DNA of 64,000 nucleotides. It comes from Biscogniauxia marginata. Lineage: Eukaryota; Ascomycota; Sordariomycetes; Xylariales; Xylariaceae. The DNA is taken from NCBI GenBank assembly GCA_022695795.1, contig MU404056.1:930001-994000 (forward strand). Direction: 5' to 3'. Positions within the stretch are counted from its first letter, which is position 1. Each line of letters starts with the position of its first letter. Positions 35,982-46,960 of this stretch are shown here, in pieces. The notes under the pieces are model-generated. The model was not told the DNA's origin. It saw nothing but the letters and a program-made list of their open reading frames with translations, and did not search any database. The translations under genes were made by a program, and so were the position numbers.

Positions 35982-38900
35982 AACGGGCGGGTGAGAGATC
36001 GAAACAAACTAAGCAGTCACGACTGGCCGCCAAGTCGGAAGCCAAGCTGCTGTTATGTGGAAACAACAGCTATTAACTGTCTCGACGATGTTGCAGAAAG
36101 AGCACCATGTTCTCTTTCTCGCTGTCACAAGCAATTGATTGCAGTGCTTCGACACGGCGGGGCAGAAGCACAAGCACAGGGTTTTGATGTAATGGCGGGG
36201 TTCAAACGGCTGGGCTGGTGAGGGGAAGCTCTTACGTGGATGGATTCAGATGTATGTGATCAATTCAGCTCACTGAAGGCTAAAATTAGTAAGTAGGTCT
36301 GAGGCTGGAGTAGTAGGTGTTTGATGAGAAGGGAAGCTCGAGGAAGCCAGGAAGTAGGAGGGCCTGGAGGGGATAAATATACCTTTTTTCTGTTTGTTGA
36401 GTTGTGAAGTGGGAGGAAGACAAGGAATGGAATTTTGGAGGGGTCGATAGTGAAAAAGTGAGCGACATTAAATGGGTTGAGGGACGGCAGCACTAACAAA
36501 AGTCGTAGGTGGGGTGGCCATCACACGTTCTGACCAGTCCGCCCTATCATCTCTCCTGCGCGCCTGCATGGAGGGGTAGAAGGAGCTGCGCCGGGTAATT
36601 CCCACTGTACGCTGCGATAGGAGGTACATGGAAGGTACTTGTCGGCCTTCGCCATCGCTGTTTGCCAAAGTAACAACACCCCCATCATGCCATGTCTTCA
36701 GCAGTCGTACCAGTCGAACTGGCGTCAGTCCACCGAGGTCACCCTTGCTCCAGACCGATAATATAAAAAAGAGATTCAATACCAAGAAAAGCGAAAGCAG
36801 AGATCCAACTGCATTGAAATTCCCTATTCAAACGGCCCTTCTCTTATCATGATCTATAACAGAACCTGGGTGTTCGTCGGACCATCATCGCATTATGTCT
36901 CGAGCTTGCTTACTGAGCTTCGAAAAGCCCCAGTGTTGAAGCTCGGCCAAGGTACACAAGGTACACTTGGGCCGACACTTAACTTCAACAAGCTACCAGA
37001 GACAGTGCGTACACAGCCGCGATTGACATTACACAGCTTAATTTTTTTTTTCTCTTACTTATCTGTCACCCCATCCGTCCCGTCTAGCTGAACAACCAAG
37101 AAAATCACTCAATTCATAATCAAACAGTCGCGTTTGGTGTCCTCCATACCGGACCAACCAATTCAGATGTTTTGGAATAGCCTCATGCAAGCTCCAGCTG
37201 CGGTGTATATTGCAAGTCACTCGTCCGTAGCCGTGATCAGCCTTGTTACCCCGGATTACGAAAATGTCCGGAACTTCTAACGGGATTCTCGGCCATGGCA
37301 GAGTTCGTTCAACGATTCTACCCGACAATAGCTCGGTTCTCAGGTCCCGGTCACATCTATTTCGGAACTCGGGATATCGAGCTAAAACTGTACTTCTCTC
37401 GTTTCGAGTCTAAATTTACACACAACACAGTCCGCGGCAGCCACCCGTAGCCATAACTTGGCTACGGGTAGATATGCCTCATGTGGGCCATTCGACCATG
37501 GCCTACTTTCGCCCCCAGGGTCGTCCTCACCAGGCATGATAATGCGCGTAATAGAGCGTTCCTTGAAACAGCCCATCATCGTCTTCTAGTCTAGCGGTCT
37601 CGGTCGTATTCTATGCATAACACCAGCCCGCTCTCGTTAGCATTGCCTTATCACACCCAGTCGAAACCCTCGTAAGCCATGAGCTAGATCACCTCAAAGT
37701 CTCACACCCAGGCCCACCGCGTGCCGACCTCGCAGGGGCAAAGAAGAAAATTCCCTTTAGGTCTACATGTAGCCACTGGACCAATACGATTAACAGTGGG
37801 TTGAACGTGCTGATAAGGCAGTGTGGTCCACGACACTTACCAATCATTCCCAACATGACTACTTCTATCACGCCACAGAAGGCTGAAGGGCGCAGGTGTC
37901 AAATCCAACGTCACTCCACGCCAGACGACGATCATCAAGGTTGTCTCTCACCGGCCATCGTGTGATAAACCCCGACTCCATCCGGAGGAAACAATGACTC
38001 CATTCAATTGCTTGGCTCCGGCCATCCCGTGAAGCACACGGCCCCGTTTATTGGGGCCAATGACGACTACCATTTAATGCCTCTTGGGCATCATCTGAAA
38101 GTCAAGCTAATCTCACAGAAGCATATACCTTACAGAAGCATGTTAACAACATAATTTCGTTATAGGTATTGGTGGGTGGCCTGTGCTTTGCACAGTATTT
38201 ACGTTATTTTTGTGGCAGATGGGGAGATGAGCTCTCCAACATCATTACAACTACCACTTAATCAGTGCCAGTATGGTTGACATGCCTGCACGTTTCTATT
38301 AGGGGGGGTATAATCACCTTGCATATCAAACCGGTAGTCTCAACGGTTTAAGTCTAAGCCACTGAATATACGGAATCCAAGGAATCTTGCCACTATTTGC
38401 TGAAAGTTAAAACGGCTATCATGAAGTTGGGGATTGACGACTACGTCGTCTCTATAGAGGAGCATGACGCCCATCCTCCCTGTTTGCCGACGCCACTAGA
38501 AGCACAGAGTAGCAGCATCGCAAAACGGGGTATCCGATCTATCCCTCGTGACTATGATTGATTAATAATTACAGCTTTTGTTCTCAGGTCGGCACGTCGA
38601 ATAGTCGATTAACTCAATGATTGGCCCAGGCCGCGATCAGCTTACTACCTACAGTCTCGGTCCGAGACTACCGGTAGTATTCACGCAGCCTTGGCTATCA
38701 CATAACTTCATCACAGTACTCCCTTACAAGTTCCGCCAAGTCTTGTGAGAAATTCGTCAGAAGCAACAACTTGCTCTATATATCCCAGCTATGATCATTG
38801 TTCCTATGGATAGCCGACAGGAGTTGTTCGCCTAATTCATATCACCAGCCATAATTCCCATACAAATGGCTCTGAGTCAGCAACAGAAGATCCAATGTAT

Positions 38901-39101
38901 GACAGAATTTCTTTGGATTCGGCGCCTCGCTCTGTTCCGGGCCGAAGCTCTCGATAGATACTAATTACTTATGCACTAAAGCGGCACAACTATGAGGCTC
39001 TATTCAGATAAGTAGAGGACGATTCTCCAGCTATTCGCTGCGTAGCCATGGAGCCGAAGCTAGAATCTTCGGTCCTAGGCTCATACCTCTGATCAATTAC
39101 T
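35982..39101. other. Intergenic region, no gene recognised
   Basis: About 3.1 kb without a supported gene between the gpdA promoter and the FAD oxidase gene. Short frames at 36849-37091 and 37382-37579 look locally protein-like but have no continuation. From 38100 to 39100 the DNA is AT-richer with mixed stops. This is the boundary between the housekeeping block and the accessory island. Confidence 0.45.
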
Positions 39102-41200
39102 ATGAAACCCTCAGAGCTGTTTCCCTGCCTTCTGGTGGGCGTAGGTATAGGCGTGAGCGCTTCACCCTGGCCGTCGCTAAACGCGACACTAGGCGGCCGT
39201 CTGAAGATCGCCACGCCGCTGGCCCTCCCGTGCTTCGCCTCGTACGGCGGCAGGCCGAATTATGTAGACCAACCATTATGTGCTACCGTGCGGGAGGGCT
39301 GGAAGACGAACGATCTGCGCGTGTCGACTGCGGGTTCGTTCATGAACCTCCAGAGCGAGATGTGCCTCTCCGACCCCGCGGACCAGTGTCTCGTCGACAA
39401 CACCGTGTCCCCCGCTGGCATACCGTCCGGTAATAGCACGTGCAACCAGGGGAGCGTCCCGTCCTATTATATCCAGGTTGCAGGCGCCGAAGACGTCGCG
39501 GCCGCCTTCAAGTTCGCCGGGGAACATGGCGTGAGGCTTACGATTAAGAATAGTGGGTAAGTAGAATCCTATTTTAAAGGTTAGGAATGTCGAATGTACC
39601 AGTGCGAATAGTGATGAGATGAGGATTCGCCTGATATGCTCTTCGAAGGAAATTTTATGAACCCCTTACTTGTCCCTTTACGCAATCATTACTCTCAGAT
39701 AGTGACTTTCTGGCAGTATAAGTCTATCATTACAGATAATTGCTGACAACTAGTTAGACATGACTTTATGATGCGGAACTCGGGGAAGGACTCCCTCAGC
39801 CTATGGACGCACCATCTCCAAGACTTGGCCTACCATGAGTCGTTCATCCCTCAGGGTTGCAAGGAAAATCTTGGCGCGGTTATGACGGCAGGGGTCGGTG
39901 TGGACGGCAATACAGCGCATTACTTCGCTGATGCACATGATAGTATGATTATTGGACTATATTCACCAACAGTTCCTGTTTCCGCTGGCTGGGTTATGGG
40001 TGGTGGTCGTGAGTATGCCCCCAAATTTTGTTCATACAAGACTTGCTTGAGCCGAACTACGATCTAGATAGCCATATCTGAGATCTCAATAAAAAGGGGT
40101 TGCTAATCCGGATCACCACAGATGGTGTACTAGCCCCGGTGTACGGGCTAGGGGTAGACCGCGTAGTAGAATTCCACATCGTAACCCCCGACGGCGTGGA
40201 GCGCACGGTCAACGCGTGCCAAGACCCGGACCTGTTCTGGGCGCTCCGGGGCGGCGGCGGTGGGACCTTCGGCGTCGTCCTGAGCGCGACCCACCGCGTC
40301 GAGCCCAAGATCCCCCTCGCATTCGCCGACATCCACCTCCCGTCCAACATCACCTCCGAGACGGCGCTCGAGTGGATCCAGATCCTCGTCGAGGAGTCGC
40401 TCGACTGGGGTGAGGCCGGCTGGGGCGGCCACGTTGGCGGCACTTTCGTCACACACTTCAACCCGCTGCCCGCGCTCACGCGGGACAACGGCACCGCCGC
40501 GAGGGCAGCATTCAAGCGACCGAGCGAGTTTGCGCTCGCCCGCGGCGGCACAGTCAACATCGCCGTGTACTCCAGCTGGCTCGAGATATGGGAGCGGTTC
40601 CTGCTCCCGCTCGACTCGGAACAAGGCGGGAATGCAGGCATGGGGTCGAGCCGGCTCCTACCGCCGGAGCTATTCGCCACGCCGGCAGGGCACGCACAGA
40701 TCCTGGGATACATCCGCTACGCGCAGACGCTAGGCTTCGACCCGGTCGGCTTCTACACGCCCGTGTCAACGCCCTTCACATACGGGCGCATCAAGAGCGC
40801 CGCCGTCGACGGCCCCGACCGCGGCACCTCGGTCCACCCGGCCTGGTACCGCTCGCTCTGGCACCTGCAGACCATCGGCTCGCTGGCCTGGAACAGCACG
40901 TACCCGGAGCGCCTCGCGTTCCTGACGAACCTGACGAGCGCGACGCGCGCCGCCGAGGTCCTCGCCGGCCCCCGCGCGGGCACCCACTTCAACGAGGCGA
41001 ACCCGTTCGCGGCCGGCTGGCGCGACTCGTACTGGGGGCGTGATAACTACGAGAGGCTGGCGCGCGTCAAGCGGAGGTACGACCCCCGGGGTCTGCTGAA
41101 GTGCTGGAAGTGCGTCGGCTTCGAGGACGCGGACGTGCGGGCGGGGAGGTTCGTGTGTCAGGGGCGGTTGCAGGGGGATGTCGATAGGGCTTTTGCGTGA
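39102..41200 (+). CDS. Secreted FAD-linked oxidase, BBE type
   Basis: Three exons (39102-39556, 39758-40008, 40122-41200) give 594 residues. Berberine-bridge-enzyme-type oxidases use FAD and O2 to oxidise alcohols, amines or cyclising substrates, and are common in fungal secondary-metabolite clusters. A signal peptide covers residues 1-~20 (LFPCLLVGVGIGVSAS). The PCMH-type FAD domain includes VRLTIKNSGHDF, whose His153, restored across the first intron, is the usual 8-alpha-histidyl FAD anchor, and WTHHL. It continues through SAGWVMGGGHGVLAPVYGLG, restored across the second intron, and LFWALRGGGGGTFGVV. In this second site the cysteine found in bicovalent members is absent, so FAD is probably attached only through His. 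The C-terminal BBE motif (NEANPFAAGWRDSYWG, YERLARVKRRYDP) is present. Several N-glycosylation sequons fit secretion. It is convergent with the UstYa-like gene, 432 bases apart. Confidence 0.92.
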
Positions 41201-41632
41201 GCCGGGGGGGTTGGGGTTGGAATACACTGGGTGGGACTACTTAGGGGCAAGGTAGGAGAAATATAATTGATATGAGAAATTTCCCCGTGTCTTAGTTGTC
41301 CATTGTTAGGCATATACATGTCAGACTCGAGTAGTCATAAATGATGTTTGATTTTGTGTTGCCTTGGATTGAAGTAAAGATTGCCGAGTTGCGCTACAAC
41401 ATGTTTTGGTCTGCATATAACACATAAAATAGTATATATATCAATATGCAAGCTAGCGATACAGGTGGCTAATCCACCATTGAGAATACAACAATCCTTT
41501 CCTCGCTCTTCTTTTTCATCCATTCGGTACCTATAGTTTTACAACCGTACCGTGGCTGGGTGACTAAGCCCCTGACACAAAGGAGCAGGAACTACTCCCC
41601 CCCATCTCGCGATAATTACTGCAAACATCTTC
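41201..41632. other. Convergent spacer between oxidase genes
   Basis: Short AT-rich 3' spacer between the FAD oxidase and the UstYa-like gene; nothing coding is seen. Confidence 0.5.
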
Positions 41633-42729
41633 CTAAAGAACCTCACTTAACACGGTAACTCGCTTGTCAGTTCTATCTAGCAGGTATTCCACTTTCAATT
41701 CTTCAACCGCCCTCTCCTCCGTCCATTTCTGCAACGCCCCAAAGTCGTGGCACTGGTGCTTTACTGCTGGGAAGTTCGGCACTGGGAAGTCGATTCCGTC
41801 TACGTAGACGTAGCCTATCAGAGAATAATCCGGCTTGCATGTCAAGCTTTGGCGTAGTATATCGATGCAGTGACCTTGGCAAGGAGAATATTTTAGCTGT
41901 CAGGATAGATAGAGCCGAGTCTAGTCGCGAGTAGAGGGCCCGCAGTACTGACCAATGTGCGTTCCTAGCTGATATAGTTCATCTGCTTGAAACATGGGCT
42001 CCCCAAGCTGAGAATAGTACTCGTAGTTGGGATGTGCGGCCTTGCGAAGCAGATCAAGACAGTGAAGCTGATGGAACACTTCGACTGAGGCGAAATACTC
42101 GAGCGTGTTGCTTTCCTCATCGCGTTTGCGGTTCATAAGCACCGAGCCACTGAGGCCCGCTCTATCACCCGGAGATTTAGGTATAGATACTGTGGTAACT
42201 AGAGGACCAATAGAGTCAGGCTGCTCCTTTTGGGTAGTAGATAGGACACGGAAGTGGGGTAACGTAAACGCACAATTCACAGCGAGATCCAGCCATAGCC
42301 TGTCTACAGCCGGGGACGGAGGGCCCCCGTACGAGGTTGGGTGATGAAGTCGAGCATCGAATTGGGCGTGGTGATATTGGGTAGCATATGGGTGCTCTTC
42401 AATGAAGGGGGCTGTAATACTAAGTTAGTTATGAATCCTATCATCCTCCTAAGAGCACCCGTGATGAGACGCCTCGGCTTCTTACAGTACATCTCTTCGT
42501 ATCTCATCCTCCAGGCGTTGGTATCATGCCATCGATACCCAACCCCTAGCCCAACCAGGAGGCATATTGGTACGACAAAGGCCATCATGCAATTCCCAAG
42601 CTTACTGAAGCATGGCTGCTTCTGTTGATACTGCCAGGATTGGGACAGAAGCTCAGATTTTCCGACGAAATCTGAATGGAGATAGATAGGTCGGGACGGC
42701 ATCATCTTCTCAATCAACTCTGAAAACAT
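41633..42729 (-). CDS. UstYa-like (DUF3328) oxidase
   Basis: Three exons (42729-42486, 42411-41953, 41874-41633) give 314 residues; both introns have CTAAC/CTGAC-type branch sites and the joins restore family motifs. UstYa-family proteins are probable metalloenzymes that oxidise or cyclise side chains of fungal ribosomal peptides (ustiloxin, phomopsin, asperipin) and act on some nonribosomal products. A single transmembrane helix lies at residues ~47-65 (CMMAFVVPICLLVGLGVGY). The first signature is HQLHC at 195-199 within VEVFHQLHCLDLLRK. The second is HC at 236-237 within GHCIDILRQSLTC, formed across the last intron. GGPPSPAVDRLW (110-121) is the usual mid-domain motif. The protein looks intact. 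Neighbours are a FAD oxidase and, 2.5 kb away, a small secreted peptide gene. Confidence 0.92.
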
Positions 42730-45221
42730 TTTAGAAACTTAAAAATAGATATGGAAGATGAGACTGAAAGTCCTCGATAAAAATTATCCGAACGTCAGGT
42801 CTGTAGTTAGAATTTAATACTTGAGAAGCTTTTGACGCTGTCCAGTGTAAACCCCCCGATCTACGTCCATACTTCAGGTAGTGCACGACAGTTTCACTCG
42901 TTCCCTATTTCTCAATTTTTCTACGGCAGATGGGATTTGGGATCTCCCCTACTCAAATCGTTCGCTTCGTTTTGCGAAGCTTGAAGTCGGTGATTTACAC
43001 CACATACCACAACGGTAAATGATCGCTCACCCTGTCTTGTTCTTTTTAGGCGGCTGTGGCCGTCCATCTAAACATGTGATAATAGGTAGATTCAGCGATC
43101 TTTGTACTATCATAGCACAGCAGCCGTGATCCGCTTTAGTTTCATGTTCAAGACATACTTTTGGATTATGCAGGTCGAGCAGGTTTCACCCGACGGCTTC
43201 TTCGGAGATCGGCTGGTACCCTCCACTACCAATCTCGTCTACTATGTCCAGACGAGAATTGCCGGCGTACCATAAGAACCTGACGGGAAGTACCTCATTA
43301 ATGAACATTGTGCGATTCGATGTCAAACAATCACTCATCTATGATATAGACAGATGTTGGACTCAACATCTAACTTGCGGGGCACATAGGCGGCTTCCGA
43401 GTAGTCAATGGTCAACTATTCAAGTGATATGGCCCAGGATCGCTATCTTGACGTGACCATAAGGATGAAAAAAAGAGGTCGAATTACGGAAGAAACTGTC
43501 CTGGGCTGTGTTCCGTGCACAACAGTTACCATTATTATGAGGCTTCCGTGTTTCTGATGAGCAGCTCATCGACTGCATCGGAGCCCACATGGTACAGCCA
43601 GCCTGGTGGCTTTGACTGTATAGCGTTGCTACCACTAGATTAGTTATGAAATGGCTCTTTGACTTTTCCTTGGTTTAGACGCCTGATTATTGCGTGGACA
43701 GTAGGCGATTAGATGCTGGGAAACACTCGGTTGGATTGACAAAGGGGCTGGATTGATGCATTTTCTCCGGCCTCACTGCGCATTTACTTGCTTCATGATC
43801 TATTGACTTATGTAACTAACCTTTCTCAGTTTACGAGATGCATGCTATATATATCAGTGTCGATGGCTACCTAATTTAAGATTACTGAAAGCGGCTTCCA
43901 TTGTCTTGTCTTTATTATTGGCATCACTAGAGCTAATTAAATAGTGAACTATTGGCTTCGCATATTCTAATGGCTCTCATCCTCATCGTGGATTGATATG
44001 ACATGAAATCACTGATATCAGTCTAAGATATTTTCTATATAACATTACTCAAGTACCAGCCCCGGTTTCAATTCTGTTATGTTACGCAATATATCAGAGT
44101 AAAATCATATCTTACCTAGTAGTGATATAAAAAGTAATAACTGTGTCCTAGATTTTGTCCATTATGTTATTACATATAGTTATTATAGCTTGATCAATTT
44201 TACTATTATACTCTTATTTATTATAAAGGTAGGTAGTATATAGCTTATATGTAAATGCTATTTTCAATGCTCTAGCTAAAAGATTGAGCCTGCTTAACAG
44301 CAACATAACAGCAATAAAGGTTTATATATAGCTGACAAGCCCCTAATACAAACTGAGACCTGGGACAGGCTCTATATCATGACAGTATTAGTACTAATAA
44401 TATTTCCGTATATTCCTATCCAAGAACTAACCAAAAGTGAGCGCCGTTTGCAGATTGCTGTCCATGATCAGACCGACTGAGGGATTGAGAATACAATGTG
44501 ATTTCGAAGTTCGTTATACCGGGATGATGCAGTAGTTAGCAACATAATCGCTCAAAGAGTCCCAGATCCGTTACCCATTTCGACAAAACGGGATGTCGAT
44601 GGCAAACTCCGATGCAATGTGGAATCCCCGCATGTTCCACGGCATATACGGAAGATGCTTAAGATAATAGAAGGACGTTTATCACGAAAGTCAGGAAAGA
44701 ACGGCTTGTACTATATCACAATTCTCTCATCCACTGCAGCTCGGCACAATCAGGGACAACTTAAATCCCACACAAGATGATGCTGTATTAAGCTGGTCAC
44801 AGACTTCGCCTTCGTCACATTTTCATAGCTAAAGTAGCTTTGTGGGTGGTATAATGTTCGACAGCCATATACACCTTTAGTACTGGAGTACAAGCTACAG
44901 GAGTACAAGCCCAATATGAGTAACTGTGCGTTACTGATCGTAGAACTTTGTATCGCTATCCGTGATATGTATAATCTGCCGTTAGGCACAGTTAGACTCC
45001 TCATTCGTTATTGGGGATAAAGGTTTGACACAGAAGCTGCAGATAGCATAAAGTACCATATTCCTACATGCGGCTCACGTCTCGAGTATAATAATACCGA
45101 CCTACTTCCCTCACAGACGAGCAGTTTCCACCCGACATGCCATCTTTTCCATCTTGAAGAAGCAATTAGCTTTCAAAATCTTGCCGACCTATTCTAAATA
45201 CTGTTCTGTTCTCAGGGGAAA
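42730..45221. other. Intergenic region inside the accessory island
   Basis: About 2.5 kb between the UstYa-like gene and the peptide gene. It is AT-rich, strongly so at 43830-44420, where stops occur in all frames. No transporter, regulator or further enzyme was recognised. TATAATAATA at 45087-45096, about 130 bases before the peptide ATG, could be its TATA element. Confidence 0.45.
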
Positions 45222-45567
45222 ATGAAGTTTGCCCTCTCAGTTGCAGTTCAACTTCTGGTTGTCCAGATCGCTGCCGGCGCTGCGATTCCAGGCGCACATG
45301 GAGATATCACGATCGAGACCATCATCCATCATGAAGAACCCCAGCACTTCCTAAACCACGATGCAGCGGACGTGATTCTAAGTAAAGGGAGTCAGGATCA
45401 CGAAGGTAAGTTGAGATACAGAGTTTGAAAGTATTAGCCTAATACTGATTTTTTATATACATTTACCAGAATGCGTGGGATACGGACATTCTTGCCTCCC
45501 TGGCCAATGCTGCTCCGGGCTTCACTGTGTCGCCCTCATCTTAGGGGTTGGAGGGTGGTGCTGGTAA
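45222..45567 (+). CDS. Small secreted knottin-like cysteine-rich peptide
   Basis: Two exons (45222-45405, 45470-45567) give a 93-residue precursor. The 64-nt intron has a GTAAGT donor, CTAATACTGAT branch region and CAG acceptor. Residues 1-~20 are a clear signal peptide (MKFALSVAVQLLVVQIAAGA). Residues ~21-61 form an acidic, His-rich, cysteine-free propeptide. The intron falls exactly at the boundary, and exon 2 encodes a 31-residue cysteine module: Cys63, 70, 75, 76, 81 and 92, spacing C-x6-C-x4-C-C-x4-C-x10-C. This fits the inhibitor-cystine-knot (knottin) consensus. There are no dibasic Kex2 sites or repeated cores, unlike classic dikaritin precursors; processing at Lys55 or near Glu62 is possible. 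Function is unknown: candidates are a defence or antimicrobial peptide, an effector, or a substrate of the neighbouring UstYa-like enzyme. The stop codon overlaps a GTAAGT, so a longer splice form cannot be excluded. Confidence 0.8.
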
Positions 45568-46214
45568 GTCAACAACTATCACACAGCAATGTTGAGATTG
45601 AGGCAGTTTAACAGGATCAAATATGGAGTCATGGCAAGAGGATGGGGGTTTCCTCTTTTCATATCTGTCAAAGGACCGCTTAATTGGCCAGGTATCTAAG
45701 TCTGACATGAATAAAGCCAATAAGCACGCTCATTGTCATCACAAGCAAAATACCTTCTTATTTGTTCACTAGATAAATCCCCCCTTAAGCAATAACTATC
45801 TGTTTCCTTCCCTTCTTTCTCAGAGCGAATAGAGTTATCGATCATTTCCGGCCCTTCGTATTTTTTCTTTATAGCCGCTCCTCAAATTCGAATTACACCG
45901 CGTATCTAAAGAATGGGTGCAGATAGCTAGACGGTCTGCCTTGCGTTTCCAACCTAGGTCAGTATCTTGGCTGGTTCACTTAAACGTAAACAATTTGGTC
46001 TGACATGTAGAAGTCTGCAGTCATTTGACTGAATACAAATATCTACCGGGCTCTCTCTCAACAGAAAGGAGAAGAAGAACGAAGGCTACTACATCGTGCC
46101 ATGTGTTGTCTAACTGTGCTAGGCCGGCCGACGACGTATGAGTTTCAAGTTTTTCGTCCCCCCGTACTCAACTCATAGCTAGACATAGAAGTTCGCTAGC
46201 GTCGCCTTTAATAA
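45568..46214. other. Intergenic region before the split kinase
   Basis: About 650 bases with no recognised gene, probably holding the 3' untranslated region of the peptide gene and the end of the disrupted kinase gene on the other strand. Confidence 0.45.
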
Positions 46215-46447
46215 TTAGATACACGCCATGTATGTGTGGCTAGTAGTAAATTCCTCCTCCGTCATCTTCCCATGCTGTACCTCGCAGAGCTGTTTATTTA
46301 CCTGCTTAAGTTCCAGGTTGTATTGTTTTAGCTGAACTAACTTCGTTTTCATAAAAGATTTCATATCTTGCGTCTTATAAAACAATTCTTGATGCCGACT
46401 CCATTTCTTAGACCTTATATACTGCCGTAACTATGCGAATAAAAGGC
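46215..46447 (-). pseudogene. APH-like kinase, C-terminal fragment
   Basis: Read on the minus strand from the retroelement edge, this is an almost clean frame of about 77 codons ending TAA at 46217-46215. It includes QLRQYIRSKKWSRHQELFYK, then a charged helical tail with LKQVNKQL and GKMTEEEF. This matches the C-terminal helix of the fungal APH-type kinase whose N-terminal part lies at 54005-55291, on the other side of the element. One stop (a TAG, likely from CAG) lies just inside the junction. The fragment has few mutations compared with the middle of the gene. Confidence 0.8.
46443..46447. repeat. Target-site duplication, left copy (AAGGC)
   Basis: AAGGC immediately precedes the TG of the left LTR and matches the five bases after the right LTR, as expected of Ty3/gypsy integration. 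Confidence 0.9.
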
Positions 46448-46881
46448 TGTTACGACCAACAGGGATAAAACAGGAAAAGGTCACGTGACCTTGAGGGTCC
46501 CGTGACCTGAAGTGGGATTCTCTGTGACTCTCCCTGAGAATCCACAGAGAATCAAAGAGAAGTGGGATTCTCTGTTACTCTCCCTGAGAATCCACAAAGA
46601 ATTAAAGAAAAGATAAGTATTCTCTGTTTATCTTCTAAAGTATAAATAAATCAAAATCTCCTTGTGTATCTAGTTATTCTTTCTAGTTCCTTAGCTATTA
46701 ATTTAAGACTACAGTCACTTTTTAATACTATAATAAGAGTACCTTAAAACCTCTTTAACGAATAACTATTGTAAATTACTTAAACTAATCTTAACCCATT
46801 ATTACCTTTAAATCAAGAAAACCCAATACGTACTTACTTGTGAAGTCAACTAACTAGGAACACATAAGGAGGTTTATCACA
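46448..46881 (+). repeat. 5' LTR (434 bp)
   Basis: Starts TGTTACGACC and ends CA. It contains the E-box-like palindrome GGTCACGTGACC and an imperfect tandem duplication of a ~60-base unit (GTGGGATTCTCTGT...GAGAATCCACA). Its outer part is nearly unmutated relative to the other copy, while the last ~190 bases carry most of its transitions. Confidence 0.95.
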
Positions 46882-46960
46882 TTTTAATAGCTCCTTAATT
46901 AGTGCTTAACATTAATTCAAAAAAGGAAAGGACTTTTAATTAAACCGTCCCAAGACAAGC

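Noticed and set aside
36849..37091. 80-codon frame MIYNRTWVFVGPSS...
   Set aside because: Looks protein-like at first but could not be joined to further exons or linked to any family.
43420..43635. Minus-strand frame with several cysteines, considered as a second secreted peptide
   Set aside because: No signal peptide, no ATG-led start, and cysteine spacing unlike the peptide at 45222.
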